A stretch of DNA of 64,000 nucleotides, taken from NCBI GenBank assembly GCA_029204225.1, contig CM055096.1:40562733-40626732 (forward strand), in the 5' to 3' direction. The notes beneath the pieces are model-generated. The model was not told where the DNA came from, ran no database searches, and saw only the letters and a list, made by a program, of their open reading frames with translations. The position numbers and the translations under genes were made by a program. This document shows positions 12,201 to 24,200 of the stretch, piece by piece (within the stretch, counting starts at the first letter, position 1; each line of letters begins with the position of its first letter). Origin of the DNA: Diphasiastrum complanatum (taxonomy: Eukaryota; Streptophyta; Lycopodiopsida; Lycopodiales; Lycopodiaceae).

Positions 12201-14538
12201 AGCAACCAGGACATTCTCAAGAGGAACACAGACAGCAGCAGGGCCATCTAGGCCTTTGGGTTGATATAAGAGCCCTCTATGGGTAGATAGACAGCACATG
12301 TGTCTTTCAAGTCATCCCACTTGGCCAAGTAGTTCATTCATATGGTTAACACCTATACATTCCATGCATGCACATGAGGTGCTTGCCTCAAAGGGGACTT
12401 GGAGGACCCACATCCTCCTCTCTCTCTCTAGCAAATCATTTCTTCTTCTAAATTTTGGTGTTGTGAGGTGCTTATGCTACTCTCCTTGTATCGGACGTTT
12501 TCCATACCTAAGTTTCTCAAGCTTTCTTGGTTGATATAGCATTGCAATTACGATACTTTATAGCTAGGTCTTGCAATTCATCATGGTATCAGAGCAGGCT
12601 GTCTAGCCTATGAGACTGGGAGTGAGAGAAACTTTTGCGCTTCAATTCTTGCTAAGATTATGAACTTCTAGAAGCATCTAAAATCTAAACCTAGTCGGAG
12701 GGCGCCTTTGATCTGTAGGAGTCAGATTAGGTTGTGTCTTGCACCGTTGGAGAGCTGTTACAAGGAGAGTGTGATGATCCAAAAACTTTCTAATTCTGGC
12801 CAAATTTTGGGAAGACTTTCTAGAGGAGTTTACACAAAAGTCGGGCGCACTTTCTAAAGGGGCTTCTAGTTTCTGATCTAGTGGGGTCTAGTGCTTGCGC
12901 TATCAATGCCATACCAAGTGGCAAAGTCAAAAGCAGGAGCTGAAGGGTTGCCTTCAAGTGGCTACATACCCTTGTTTTGGGACAAAACCCTAGCTGCTAG
13001 AAGTTGTTTCTTTTATGATTCCTTTCAAGTTGAGCTTCTGTTTGAGCAAAGATTTTAGCATGGCTAGTCTTGGAGACAGTCTCTTGGGTGAATCAAGCAG
13101 ACTTGATGGCACTAACTACAGGGTGTAGAAGTTCAAGATGTCTAACATCTTGATGGACAAGAATTGTTGGGAGAGAGTCTGTTGGGTGAATCAAATGGAC
13201 TTGATGGCACTAACTACAGGGTGTGGAAGTTCAAGATGTCTAACATCTTGATGGACAAGAATTGCGGGGAAATATTTACAGGTAGAGAGCTTGTACCTGC
13301 ATCTAAACCTGAATTGAAGGACTACATTAGCAAGAGACAAAAGGCTCATAGGGTGATCAATCTTTCTATCAAAGACAACATTATTCCTCACATTTGTAAT
13401 GCAAGGGATGCAATGGAAGCTTGGGGCATTCTTAAGTCTATGTTTGAAATAGTGGATTCAGCCCGGCTCATTTACTTGCAGAACAGGTTCATAATCTCAA
13501 GATGGAGGCAGGTGCAACAATCAATGAACACATCACAAAGGTCAAGGACCTTATGGAACAACTTGCTTTGATGGGAGAGACAGTTGTTTCCATAGTCTTG
13601 AATAGTTTGTCATTCAAATATCAAGACTATGTGATGTGTCTTTCTGCCCAAAGAATCTTCCTAGAGGGGAAGATACTCCAGAACATGCATTTGATTTTAA
13701 GAAGAAGCAAAACTTTCAGAATAAAGGCAAAGCGAGGGGAAGAACTCAAAGCAAAAGTTTGAGCAACAGGTATCCAAGCACCAATTCCTCATCTACACCC
13801 AAGAGGAAAGGCAACTATTGTGCAAGTATGGGTTAAAGAAGCAAAGTGATCAAAAGAAAGGTAAGAACCAACAAGGTCACTTTGTTAAAAAGGTTGCAGA
13901 AGAAGAGCAATCTTGTGGACTTGATCTATTCACCACATCCTTATCATCTGAATCCACCTTTGGTAGATGGAACATTGATTCTGGAGCCTCAAAGCACGAC
14001 ACCTCATAGACATCAGTTCAACACCTACGAGGAGACAGGTGATGGTCAGCAAGTTGGGCTTGGAGACAACTCTACACATGAGGTGAGGGCATAGTTCCAA
14101 TGAAGTTGTCATCAAGAGAAGTGAAGGTAATCAAGCGTGTGTTGCATGTACCAAGGTTGGCCAAAAACTTGCTATCTGTTGGTGTCATTGCCAAACAGAA
14201 CATGCTAGTGGAGTTTCATGAATCTACTTGTTTGGTAAAAGACAAAGATCAAAGCTTAAAAGTGGGAGCCAAGGAAATGAAAGAAGGGTCAAACAAGCTT
14301 TACACAGCCATTCCTAGTCAAGAGGCCTTTCCAACAAAGGATTCTAATCAGAACACGCTTTGGCACAAGAGGTATGGCCATTTCAATGTTTCCTCGAAAT
14401 GTGTTTCGAACACTGAAACGCATTCGAAACGGGACGTATGAAATGGCCCCATTTCGAAACGGCATTTCATTGTTCGAAACGACTGTTGAAAAAAAGCAGA
14501 TTTTTTTGCGATACAGCGTGGTCCCGAGGGGTGTCTCT

Positions 14539-14624
<86 letters not shown>

Positions 14625-17600
14625 GCGGTGACTCATGAGTGTGTGTTGTGATTATGTTGTGTTGTGTTGTGAGTGTGTGTTGTGTGTTGTGTTGTGATTG
14701 TGTTGTGAGTGTGTTGTGCTTGTGTTGAGAGAGAGAGGAGAGGTAGAGTGTGGGTGATTATTGATATGTGTGTGTGTAGAAGAGGGAGGGAGTGTGTGTG
14801 TGTGTGTGTGTGTGAGTGAGTGAGTGAACGTTGAAGTAGAGGGAGTGTGTGTGCGTGAGAGAGAGAGGAGAGGGAGAGTGTGACGCGTGTGTGTGACATG
14901 TGTGTGTGTGAATTTTGAAAGAAAGGGAGTGTGTGTGTGAGTGAGAGGAGAGGGAGAGTGTGTGTGTGTGTGTGTGTGTGTGTGAGGCTTGAGCTAGAGT
15001 GAGGTTAGAGCTTAGGTTTATCGTTTTAAAAATTAGGATTAGTTTTTAATTTGAAGTTTGAATTTAATACTATTGTTTTGTTAACACTAGATAGTAGACA
15101 GCGGGATCCCCTATGGGATCACGTCACCCTTAATTCAGGTTATGGCACATCAGGCACGAAGAAGTGGACTTGCAAGTATTGCGGGAACACTTATGGAGGT
15201 GGCCCCGTTCAAATAAGGGCGCATCTTTTACGTCTTCGAGGATACGAGATCGCTATTTGCACTCAGGCCCCAGAGTCACTGAGGATTACTGAGATCGGGG
15301 ACAACTCTCTTGCTACTACTTCAGCCACAGGTGATTCTTGTTTGATGATTGATCTAAAGCTAAAACTTCAAAGTTCAGTCTATAGTTTGATTACTAATGA
15401 GTAATTAGTGAGTATAAATTATTAGCTAAAGCCTAACACCATTATTGTTACAGGTGCGGCAGAGCGCCAAGATACCCCATCACAGTCGTCACCTGTAGCC
15501 GGCACTAGCTCCGCTGCAGCATCTATTCCACCTTCTTTTGAAGAGACTCCTGCAGTGCCAGTAGGTGGGGCAGGCAGTAGTATTGGTAGGGCTGGAGGTG
15601 TTAGGGGACGAGGTCAAGGACATGTGAGAGGCAGGGACGCTTATGTGGCAGCCTTCCAGCAATCGCATAGGGATGCAGCTGCTATTGTTGTTAGGAGGTG
15701 CTTTTACTTGTGCGACATCCCCTTTCATGTGGCTATGACCCCTGCATGGAGGGATATGATGCGAGCAGTATCTCGTACCGATGTTGAGTGGGAGGGCCCG
15801 ACCATGGAGTAGTTAAGGACGAGAGAGCATGCTGAGCGGCAGTCCGTGGATACTGACCTACAGCCCATTAGGAAGTCATGGGCGAGGTATGCTTGTAACC
15901 TTACATCTTCAAAACCTTTGCACTTACTACTTTAGTACTTTCATTGAAGTTTCAATCTCCAAAGTTGAGGGTGCTCACTGCTCTAGCTTGTAACCTGGTA
16001 GCCTGAGGCCTGCAAGTTACTTGATAGTTGAAACTGTTGTCGAATGTTCTAGGTATGGATGCACCATACTATCAGATGGTTGGACTGATGCAAGGAGGCG
16101 CCATCTTGTGAATATATTTGTGTCTTCTTGCATGGGCACCATGTTTTTGAGATCCATTGATATGTCGGAGCCAGGCATGGCATTGGATGGCAAGAGATTG
16201 TTTGAGTACATCTCACAGGCCATTGAGGAGGTCAGAAAAGAGAATGTTGTCCAGGTATGCACTTGCCACTTTCAAGTTTCAACTTTCGACATTGAGCTTT
16301 GAAGTTAGTAAGTTACATTTTGTGAATCGTGATTATTGTTTTAAACGTTGCAATTTGCATTTGCCATTTACATTTGCATTTGATTCCAAAATGCTCAATG
16401 CTGAATGTTCATGAGTTATGATTTGTCGAAATTCCAATGCAGGTTGTCACAAACAATTACCAGTCTTATTTCATGATTTTCATCCTAGGTTTGCCTATAT
16501 GTTCCTTGTTTTGGAGTGGCTCATAAAAGTGCATGCAAGCCTGAGGCAAACATTGGTTTCAAACCATTGGGTAGAGTGGGGCCCATCACGAGAGGCCAGG
16601 GCCAAGAGATTTGAGGCGATCGTGATGGGGACTTTATTTTGGGATGATGCACATGTCATTGTCATATCCATGCACCCTATCTATAGTGTGCTGCGCTTTA
16701 CTGATAGAGAGGGTTCCACTTTAGGCCTTCTCTATGAGTTTATAGCACAGATGCAGCGAATCACGATTCGCTGGATTCGTGATTCGCTGCAAAGAATCGT
16801 TATCCGAATCGTTGGAAAAAAAAATCAGAATAAACGATTTTTTGGCCGCCTCCTTGCAAACAAAACCGCGCCAGCCGTGGAGGAGGCAAATTTTTTTTGT
16901 AAGAGCTGTGGGCGTCCGATCTTTGCAAGTGAATAGTCGGCAGGCATCTACTCGACGATACGGAGGTGGTGTGCACGGTACCGGGGGGATTTGAGCTTCG
17001 TGGAGAGCGAAACGACCAATTTTCGATATTTGGTAAGTGTAGGCCTGATTTTTTGCAAGTGTTGACATTGAGCTATAGGCAACCAAATCGAGCGTAGTTT
17101 GGCTCTAGACCACCTTTCTTCATGCCCACGGTGATTCCTACGGTGTCAGTTTCAGCCGTTACGGCATGCCTAGCAAGATTTGAAGACCATGCCTGCACAG
17201 ACTCCTGTGACCTTCGTTCCGCCTGTCTACGTCCGTATCACAAATTTCAATTTTCCCCTAATTCCATGCTTGTTAGGGTTTAGGTGTGGACCGTCGTGCA
17301 AACATCTACTAGGGGCGCGGTTTAGGCCCACATTGCACTCCTTTACGCCTGCACGGACTCTCACGCTAACGTCAGTCGCCTGTTATCGCTCGTACTGAAA
17401 TTATTCTATGCCACGCCCTAATCTCATGTTTTTTTCTGGCACTTGATATGATGTGTATATTGCAATCATTTTGATGTATGCTCTGGTATTTTGAGCTCTA
17501 TTTGAGCTCGGTAATGTTGTTCAATGCAATGTATTTTTTTATACTGAACGTTTGCTTGATTATTTGTTGTTTGCAGGTTTAGGGCCATGTTGATACGATG

Positions 17601-20600
17601 TCGGTGCGGGGACCGAGGCCTTTGGGCCGAGGTTGAGCTTACCGACGGGGATGTGGCTACACACCATGGCTCAAGCACCCGCAGATGGAGATGCTTGCAT
17701 TGCGGTGGTCACTTCACGGGATCACTCACCAGGGTTAGGGCTCACTTGTTGCGGGTGTCAGAGGGCCAGATGGGCGGACATTGGGCATATCTGATTGCCC
17801 CAGGATTTCTCATGAGGATCTGTAGAGGTTGTCTACCATGTACGGGCCCGGTACTGCATCACAGGGTTCTAGACAGGGACAGGTAGCAGGAGGCTGGAGC
17901 AGCTACAGGCAAGCAGGCAGTAGGGCTCACAGGCCGGCAGGCAGGGCCTACCACGGGTATTGGTCCTAGTACATCACGGGCAGGGCATGGTACAGCTGCA
18001 GGGCATAGTACATCACGAACTGGGCATGGTACAGGTGCAATGCCTAGTACATCACGGGCAGAGCATGGTACAGGTGCAGGGCCCAGTACATCATGGGCAG
18101 AGCATGGTACAGGTGAAGGGCCCAGTACATCACGGGCAGAGCACGGTACAGGTGCAGGGCCCAGTACATCACGGGCAAAGCATGGTTCGGGTGCAGGGCC
18201 TAGGACAGCACCTTCAGTTCCATCTGCAGCAGCAGCACGAGCATCAGATGAGCATGTTGGTTCAACGGCAGCGGGCCTCGGCAGCAAATGCACCACATGC
18301 TTCGGCATCTGCTGCCAGAGAGAGTGACACACCCACAGATCAGCCATCCGTTGGGCATGCTAGACCACGAGCGCCATATATACAGCAGAGCGGGGTTAGG
18401 AAGCAGACCCTTGATCGATGCGGGTGGGAGAGAGAGCAGCAGGCCCGGTGCACTCGACTGTGTGGCCAGTACTTTTACGAGTGCGGCATTCCTTTTGTTG
18501 TTGCTAACATTTGGGTGTTCAGGGAGTTCTGCGCACAGATGGCGACCGTGGATGCTACATGGGCACCTCCCAGGCGAGAGGCACTGCAAGGCAGGTTGCT
18601 TCGTCAGGAGGAGGAGACCATCACGCGGGAGCTGAGTTCCATTCGCTCAGCTTGGCAGAAGTAAGTACCTTGTCTTTATTATCTCTTTGCATGTGTTTAG
18701 GGTTTACTGGTGGCGCAATTTTTGCATGTAGCTAATGGGTGTTTTGCGGCAGGTATGGATGCACGATATTGAGTGATGGATGGACCGACGTTCGTCAGTG
18801 ATCCGTCATCAATATCTTCGTTTCTTGCCCGCTTGGCACAGTATTCCTACGTGGCGTGGATGCCACTCGAGGTGGTGAAGCCATCACGGCTGACTTTATC
18901 TGGGAGCATGTTAGAAATGTTATTGCTGACATTGGGGTTGAGCACGTGGTTCAGGTTGTCACCGACAACGCCTCGAACTGCAAGCAGATGGGCAAGATTA
19001 TGATGAGGGAGCACCCCAGCATTGTGTGGACACCCTGTGCTGCACATTGCATAGACTTGCTCATCCATGACTTGTGTGCGCTTCCATGGATCAGAGAGGT
19101 ATAGTTTGTTCTATTTGTTATGCTTTCTTCCTTCGATGCTGCTAACCACATCTCAACTACTGTCTAAACTATGTACTGGATGTCTGTGTTGCAGATCACT
19201 TCTACGGCCATGCGCCTGGTCACTTTTGTCACCAGGAAGAGGCGTGTGTTGGCCTTGTTCCGCACCTTCTCCACCCTAAACCTGAAGAAGCCCACACCCA
19301 CATGCTTTGCGTTTTACTTCTTGGTGCTAGAGCGATTGGTGGTGGTGAAGGACGCATTGCGGCGGATGGTTTCCAGTGAGGCCTTCGGGGACTTTACAGA
19401 CCTCCCACATGCGGCATTTTTCCAGTCCACTGTGTAAGGTGATGAGTTCCGGACAGCTGCTGAGGAGATTACTGGGATCCTTCTACCCATTTTCAGAGTG
19501 TTGCGACTGGTAGACCGTGAGGGGTGCACTCTCGGTCTCATTTACGAGTTCATGGACCGCATCGACGAGGGGATTCTGTTGTCAGCCTTGGATGAGCACA
19601 GGTATGACTCTTCAGTGTCTAGTTTATTGTTTCTCACTCAAGTCTAATGCGTTTCTTTTATGCTATGGTTTACTGATTGTTGTAATTTGTCTATTGCAAG
19701 AAGCGCGAGATCTCACGTATCTAGGAGGCCAGATGAGACTACTTCCACCGACCCATCCACATGTTGCACCCCTTGTGGCGCTCTACCCGAGAGAGGGACG
19801 ATCTGGAGCTGCACCAGGGATGGGTGGAGTACACGAAGCGCGTATGGCCCGGACTAGGTACGTGTGAGAACGGTTGGTAGCAATGTTACTGCAGTATTAT
19901 AGTCATTGGTAGTGTGTGAATTCGAGGGGACTTACATGTGCCATGTTTTTTCTTCTGCCAACAGGTTCGATTCTGGCCAACATTGCCCGCCAACTGCTCC
20001 CATTTGCTGCGGCGATTGGCTGAGAGAGTCCTTGCACAGGACTGTTCAGCAGGAGCTTACGAGCGGAATTGGAGCACCTGGGCCTTGTATCACACGCAAA
20101 AGAGGAATAGGTTATCCATCGAGCAGTGTAGGCGATTGGTGTTTGTGAACACCAACGGTCGTATGCTTAGGCACACGCGAGGAGAGGGTCAGATGCTCGA
20201 GGTGAGTTACATCATCACCCCTTTTTTCTTGCTATGTTTTGATGAATTGATTTGCTTTCGAAATATGCAATGAGTTGCACAATACCTGCCTGACAACAAG
20301 GTATTGTTTTTGGTTGCAGGTGAGCCCTGACACTTGCTTGGCGGATTCAGTAGCTGCTGCTCCTCGAGCACCACCCAAGCAGGAGGAGATGGATGATGAG
20401 ATCCATAGAGTGTTCTACAGACAGGCACAGGCTGACGCACGAGCTTTACGGCGGCAGAGGAGGACAGAGAGGCAAAGGGAGAGGGCTGAGGAGGGAGATG
20501 ATGAGGGCTCGGAGGGTGGAGAGATGCTCGGGACAGACATTGTGGAGGAGGAGTGGGTTGAGGGGGATACGGAGGAGGACGAGGAGATGGGGGCGGAGGC

Positions 20601-21216
20601 ATAGGGGGATGACCTGGCTGACCTGCTGGTGGACCCTGCACGGAGACAGAGGAGGAGCCAGCCATTCCTGCACGTAGGCCTAGGGGGAGACCTAGAGGTT
20701 CTGGGAGGGGGGGGCTGAGTACTCTTTTTTTAGACAGGAGTGGAGCACCACAAGCAGCCGTCGGCCAGGCACCATCACGGTGGGTAGGGCCACCCCAGGG
20801 CGTAGGGTCACAGCCACCTGACACACAGGCACGACGGAGTAGACAGAGGGTTGGGGGCAGCCAGAGGTAGAGGTAGAGGTAGAGGTAGGGGGAGGGGGGT
20901 CTAGAGCCAGAGCACGCAGCAGAGAGCCAGGGCCACACCACGACATATGGTTCCCTCCAGTTCCGATTCATCTGCGGACCTTGGGATCTGCAGTCAGGCA
21001 CAGATTCGGATGATTTATCCTACCATGACTCTGACGAGCCTTAGTTGTATAGTTTTCATTACATTCATGGAACATCATTGTACCCCTTTTTGGTGCCATG
21101 TGGCCCGATATTATATATTATGATGATCCTATTCACAGCATTGTCATAATTCAGTATTGTTCTTTGTGGTTTTAGTTCAGTAACTTCAGTTTTATGGTTT
21201 ATGATTTATGGTTGTA

Positions 21217-21251
<35 letters not shown>

Positions 21252-24200
21252 TATGGTTGTTTTGTCAAAAATTGTTTCATTTAAGGCTGAAGTTCAGAAT
21301 GATTCAGCTGGGTTTTTGTTCAGCATGGTTTTAGTTCCGTTTGTTGTGATCAGAAAGAGAGATAGAGAGAGGGAGAATCAGAGAAAGGGAGATTCCTGCT
21401 ATGTTCATTGGGAGAATGCCCCAATGTGTTCTCTTTTTTTTTTTAATTTTTTATATGGGATGCAGCTATAGCGTAAACTTGGGAGTTAATACACCTAAAT
21501 TGGACCATCCTGCACCCGAAACAGTCGGCAAACTACAAAGTCATAATCCTCTCAATCAGAGCTTTCATTTGATACCCATATTGCTTAAAAAGTTTCACAA
21601 AAAAAAAAATTCGATTCTACACGATTATGGGAAAATCCCGAATCACGATTCTAAATCGCGGTGCAACTATGGTCTATAGATAGGTTGGGAGAGCAGCTTC
21701 AGACTTGCACCAACATAGCTCCTGACAAGCATATTATGACGTTGAAAGTTTCAAAGTTGATTCTTCATTGAAATTCATGATTAGAATTTGGTTAAAACTT
21801 AATAGTGAATTGTAATGAGTATTTGCAAATTTCATATTCATAGTCAGAATCAGGGTTCTCGAGACTTGAATGCTCAAACTTCACTCTTTGTAGGCTGGAA
21901 GAAGTAAGGGGCCTATTTCTAGATAGGTGGCGGTGGTTCCATCAACCTCTGCATATCGTGGCTTGCTTGCTTCATCCACTATGGAGGAAGAAAGATCAAT
22001 TCCATGATCGAGAGCTCAGGGAAGGATGGCATTCCTACGTCTCCTCTGTCTATCCTGATCCCAGAGATCAAGATGCACTCATGGATGACTTGAATTTATT
22101 TAGGTATGTAATTAGTAAATTGTAATTACAAGCTACAGCCTACGAGCTAGCAGTAAGTACTAAGTACTTGGTAGTTATAACTTATTACTTGCCAGTTGGT
22201 AGTTGGAACTTGGTGCCATCATGAATCATGATTCAAATTTCATCTATGTAGTATGTACTAAAGTCTAAGCTAGTTAATAGTAGTAAGCATTTAGTATTTA
22301 CTATTTTGAATTTTGATGAATGTTGAATGTTTAGGAACGAGCGCCTCAATTTCGGTCATAAAACTGCCATGGTGAGGGAAGGGCAATTGCGCCCTGTTTC
22401 ATGGTGGATGAAGTATGGGAATGATGTTTCCAAGTTGCAGAAACATGCCATCCGCATCCTCTCACAAAATTGCGCAGCAGTTACATGTGAGAGGAATTGG
22501 AGTGTGTTCTCTCTAATTCATACGAAGAGGAAGAACAGACTTTCTACTGCACAGCTGGAGAGGTTGGTGTATGTGCATGCCAACCTACGGCTTCTGAAAA
22601 AGCTAAGAGAGACCGGGGAGCCCATACAAGTAATGATTAATCTGAATTCTATAGAGTCTAGTATCTACCATGATTTGTCTAGATAGTAGAGTCTACACTA
22701 AGAACCTTCAAGCTTCAAGTTTCAACTTTCAACGTTTACATTTTCGTTTACTAGTACTTACTACTGAGAATCGAAATCTTGGTTTAATTTCAATTTTCGT
22801 AGATTAATCCCGATGAGATCGATGTGGCAAGGGTTCCAAACTTGCCACCAAGATCACAAGAGGAGGAGGATGTCTATGCTTTACTCCATCGGGAGGGGAG
22901 GCCTTAGCAGCTGCAGGTTGATTTCGATGCCCGATTCCTCGATTCACTGCGTTATATTAGTATATACTAGATAGTAGATACTGGATTGTAATTTGTAAAT
23001 TGTAAGTTTAAAGTAATGTCAATCCTAAGTCCTGATTCCAATTTCCTTGTGTGCATTGCGCAGGGCCTACCACTCGAGCTGCTGCAACACGCAGGACCAG
23101 GAGCGCACGAGAGGGTCCGAGCCATCCAGCAGTCTCAAACACCTCTGAGAGTCTCTCTGGCTCTGACTCAGATGAGGAATCTGCCACTGAGGGTGAGGGA
23201 TCGGATGAGGATGAGGATGAGGAGGATGAGGGTGACTCTGATGATGGGGAGGATGACATTGAGCCTGAGGACATGCCAGTGCCTCCACGACGACAGCGTC
23301 CGAGGCGGGCAGCTAGAGCCTAGATGGGGGGGGCACTCACTGCTCAGTACTCAGCATAGATGAAAGTGGCATACTCTAGGCTCTAGCATAGTAGCTTGAA
23401 AATCTAAAATATTTTTCGAGGGGGTGACAAATCGGGTCATGTTCTGATCCAATTAGAAGAGGGTTTTCTTGTTACTATGATAGATTGATGAGATAAACAC
23501 TTATTACTTCTTTTTCAATAATTTGAGGTACAAATGTGAGATGTGAGAAAAAGTAAGAACACTAAACAACCCTAAAATGACTCCTACTTTGATGCTCATT
23601 GTCATGCATAACAACTAAGTTACAAATATTCGACATTTGTAACAGAAAATAAAAAAGTTGCAAAAACTTCAACTATTATACCGTTGCAACAGTTATCTCG
23701 AAAAATTTGGCAGGAAGAGTCCCAATCATGTTAGTAACCGTCTGGCGCATGGCCTCCACAACCTACAATTAAACATGAGAGAAGTTCAGAGAACAATTGA
23801 TTTCAAAGTGTCATAAGCTTTATGTATTCTCAGAGAAACTACGAAGTTTAAAGACATGCAAGGTGCATATCTTTGGAAAAAGGAAATGATAGTGAAGTTG
23901 GAATTGTGCATAAAAGGTTGTACAAAGACACTAATCAGCATAAGCAGAGCCTTGATCTATATTTCACCCCCATGTCCCCCATCATTGAGCCATCAATCCT
24001 TGCAAAATGGCAAACAAACCAACCTGCTTTGGAGCCCTCTTCACAAAAAGTTCCATAAACTCAGGTTGAACATTCTTCACATACTCCAAAAGCATGTCCC
24101 TCCGGCTCTTAGGCTGCAAGAAAGTTAGTATATTTGTACATCAAAAGATTGTTGTTATCATGATATCACATAGACATGCCTGAACCAGATAACAAGAACA

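Larger units (their letters stand above)
16746..21671 (+). mobile_element. Nested hAT transposon with terminal repeats and target duplication
   Basis: The element interrupts the outer hAT. The flanks are GTTTATAG (16738-16745) and GTCTATAG (21672-21679), an 8-bp target duplication with one mismatch, as expected for hAT. The left end reads CACAGATGCAGCGAAT and the right end, read inward, CATAGTTGCACCGCGA. These agree at most positions and resemble the CATAGTTGCA terminus of the MITE at 24303. Subterminal regions carry repeated gaatcacgattcg words. The interior encodes a decayed transposase with the same exon plan as its host element. Confidence 0.85.
14387..23400 (+). mobile_element. Outer hAT transposon, ends approximate, split by a second hAT
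   Basis: hAT-type transposase pieces lie on both sides of the inserted element: BED finger, DUF659 and central domain on the left, RNase-H-fold end and dimerization region on the right. Removing 16746-21671 plus one target copy rejoins the frame (LLYEFI then [10 protein letters not shown]). The left part holds repeated cgaaa/tttcg motifs (14390-14480) that may be the subterminal region. I could not identify matching terminal inverted repeats, and the right end lies somewhere between 23323 and the host exon at 23682. Its copia neighbour is not resumed on the right, so a deletion is likely. Confidence 0.7.

Noticed and set aside
11855-12286. 143-codon plus-strand gene
   Set aside because: There is no domain, it overlaps the intron of a well-supported minus-strand gene, and it runs into a copia LTR.
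14633-14899. His/Thr/Ser-rich minus-strand frame
   Set aside because: It is produced by the TG-rich low-complexity tract.
17968-18201. CRISPR-like array
   Set aside because: The 39-bp units are contiguous without unique spacers and lie in a eukaryotic transposase exon.
17859-18347. Minus-strand frame with repeated [10 protein letters not shown] units
   Set aside because: It is the antisense reading of the 39-bp minisatellite, which is open in several frames because its period is a multiple of three.
20207-21001. Long Pro-rich minus-strand frame of 264 codons
   Set aside because: It is antisense to the acidic, Gly/Arg-rich end of the nested hAT transposase; high GC and simple repeats explain the lack of stops.
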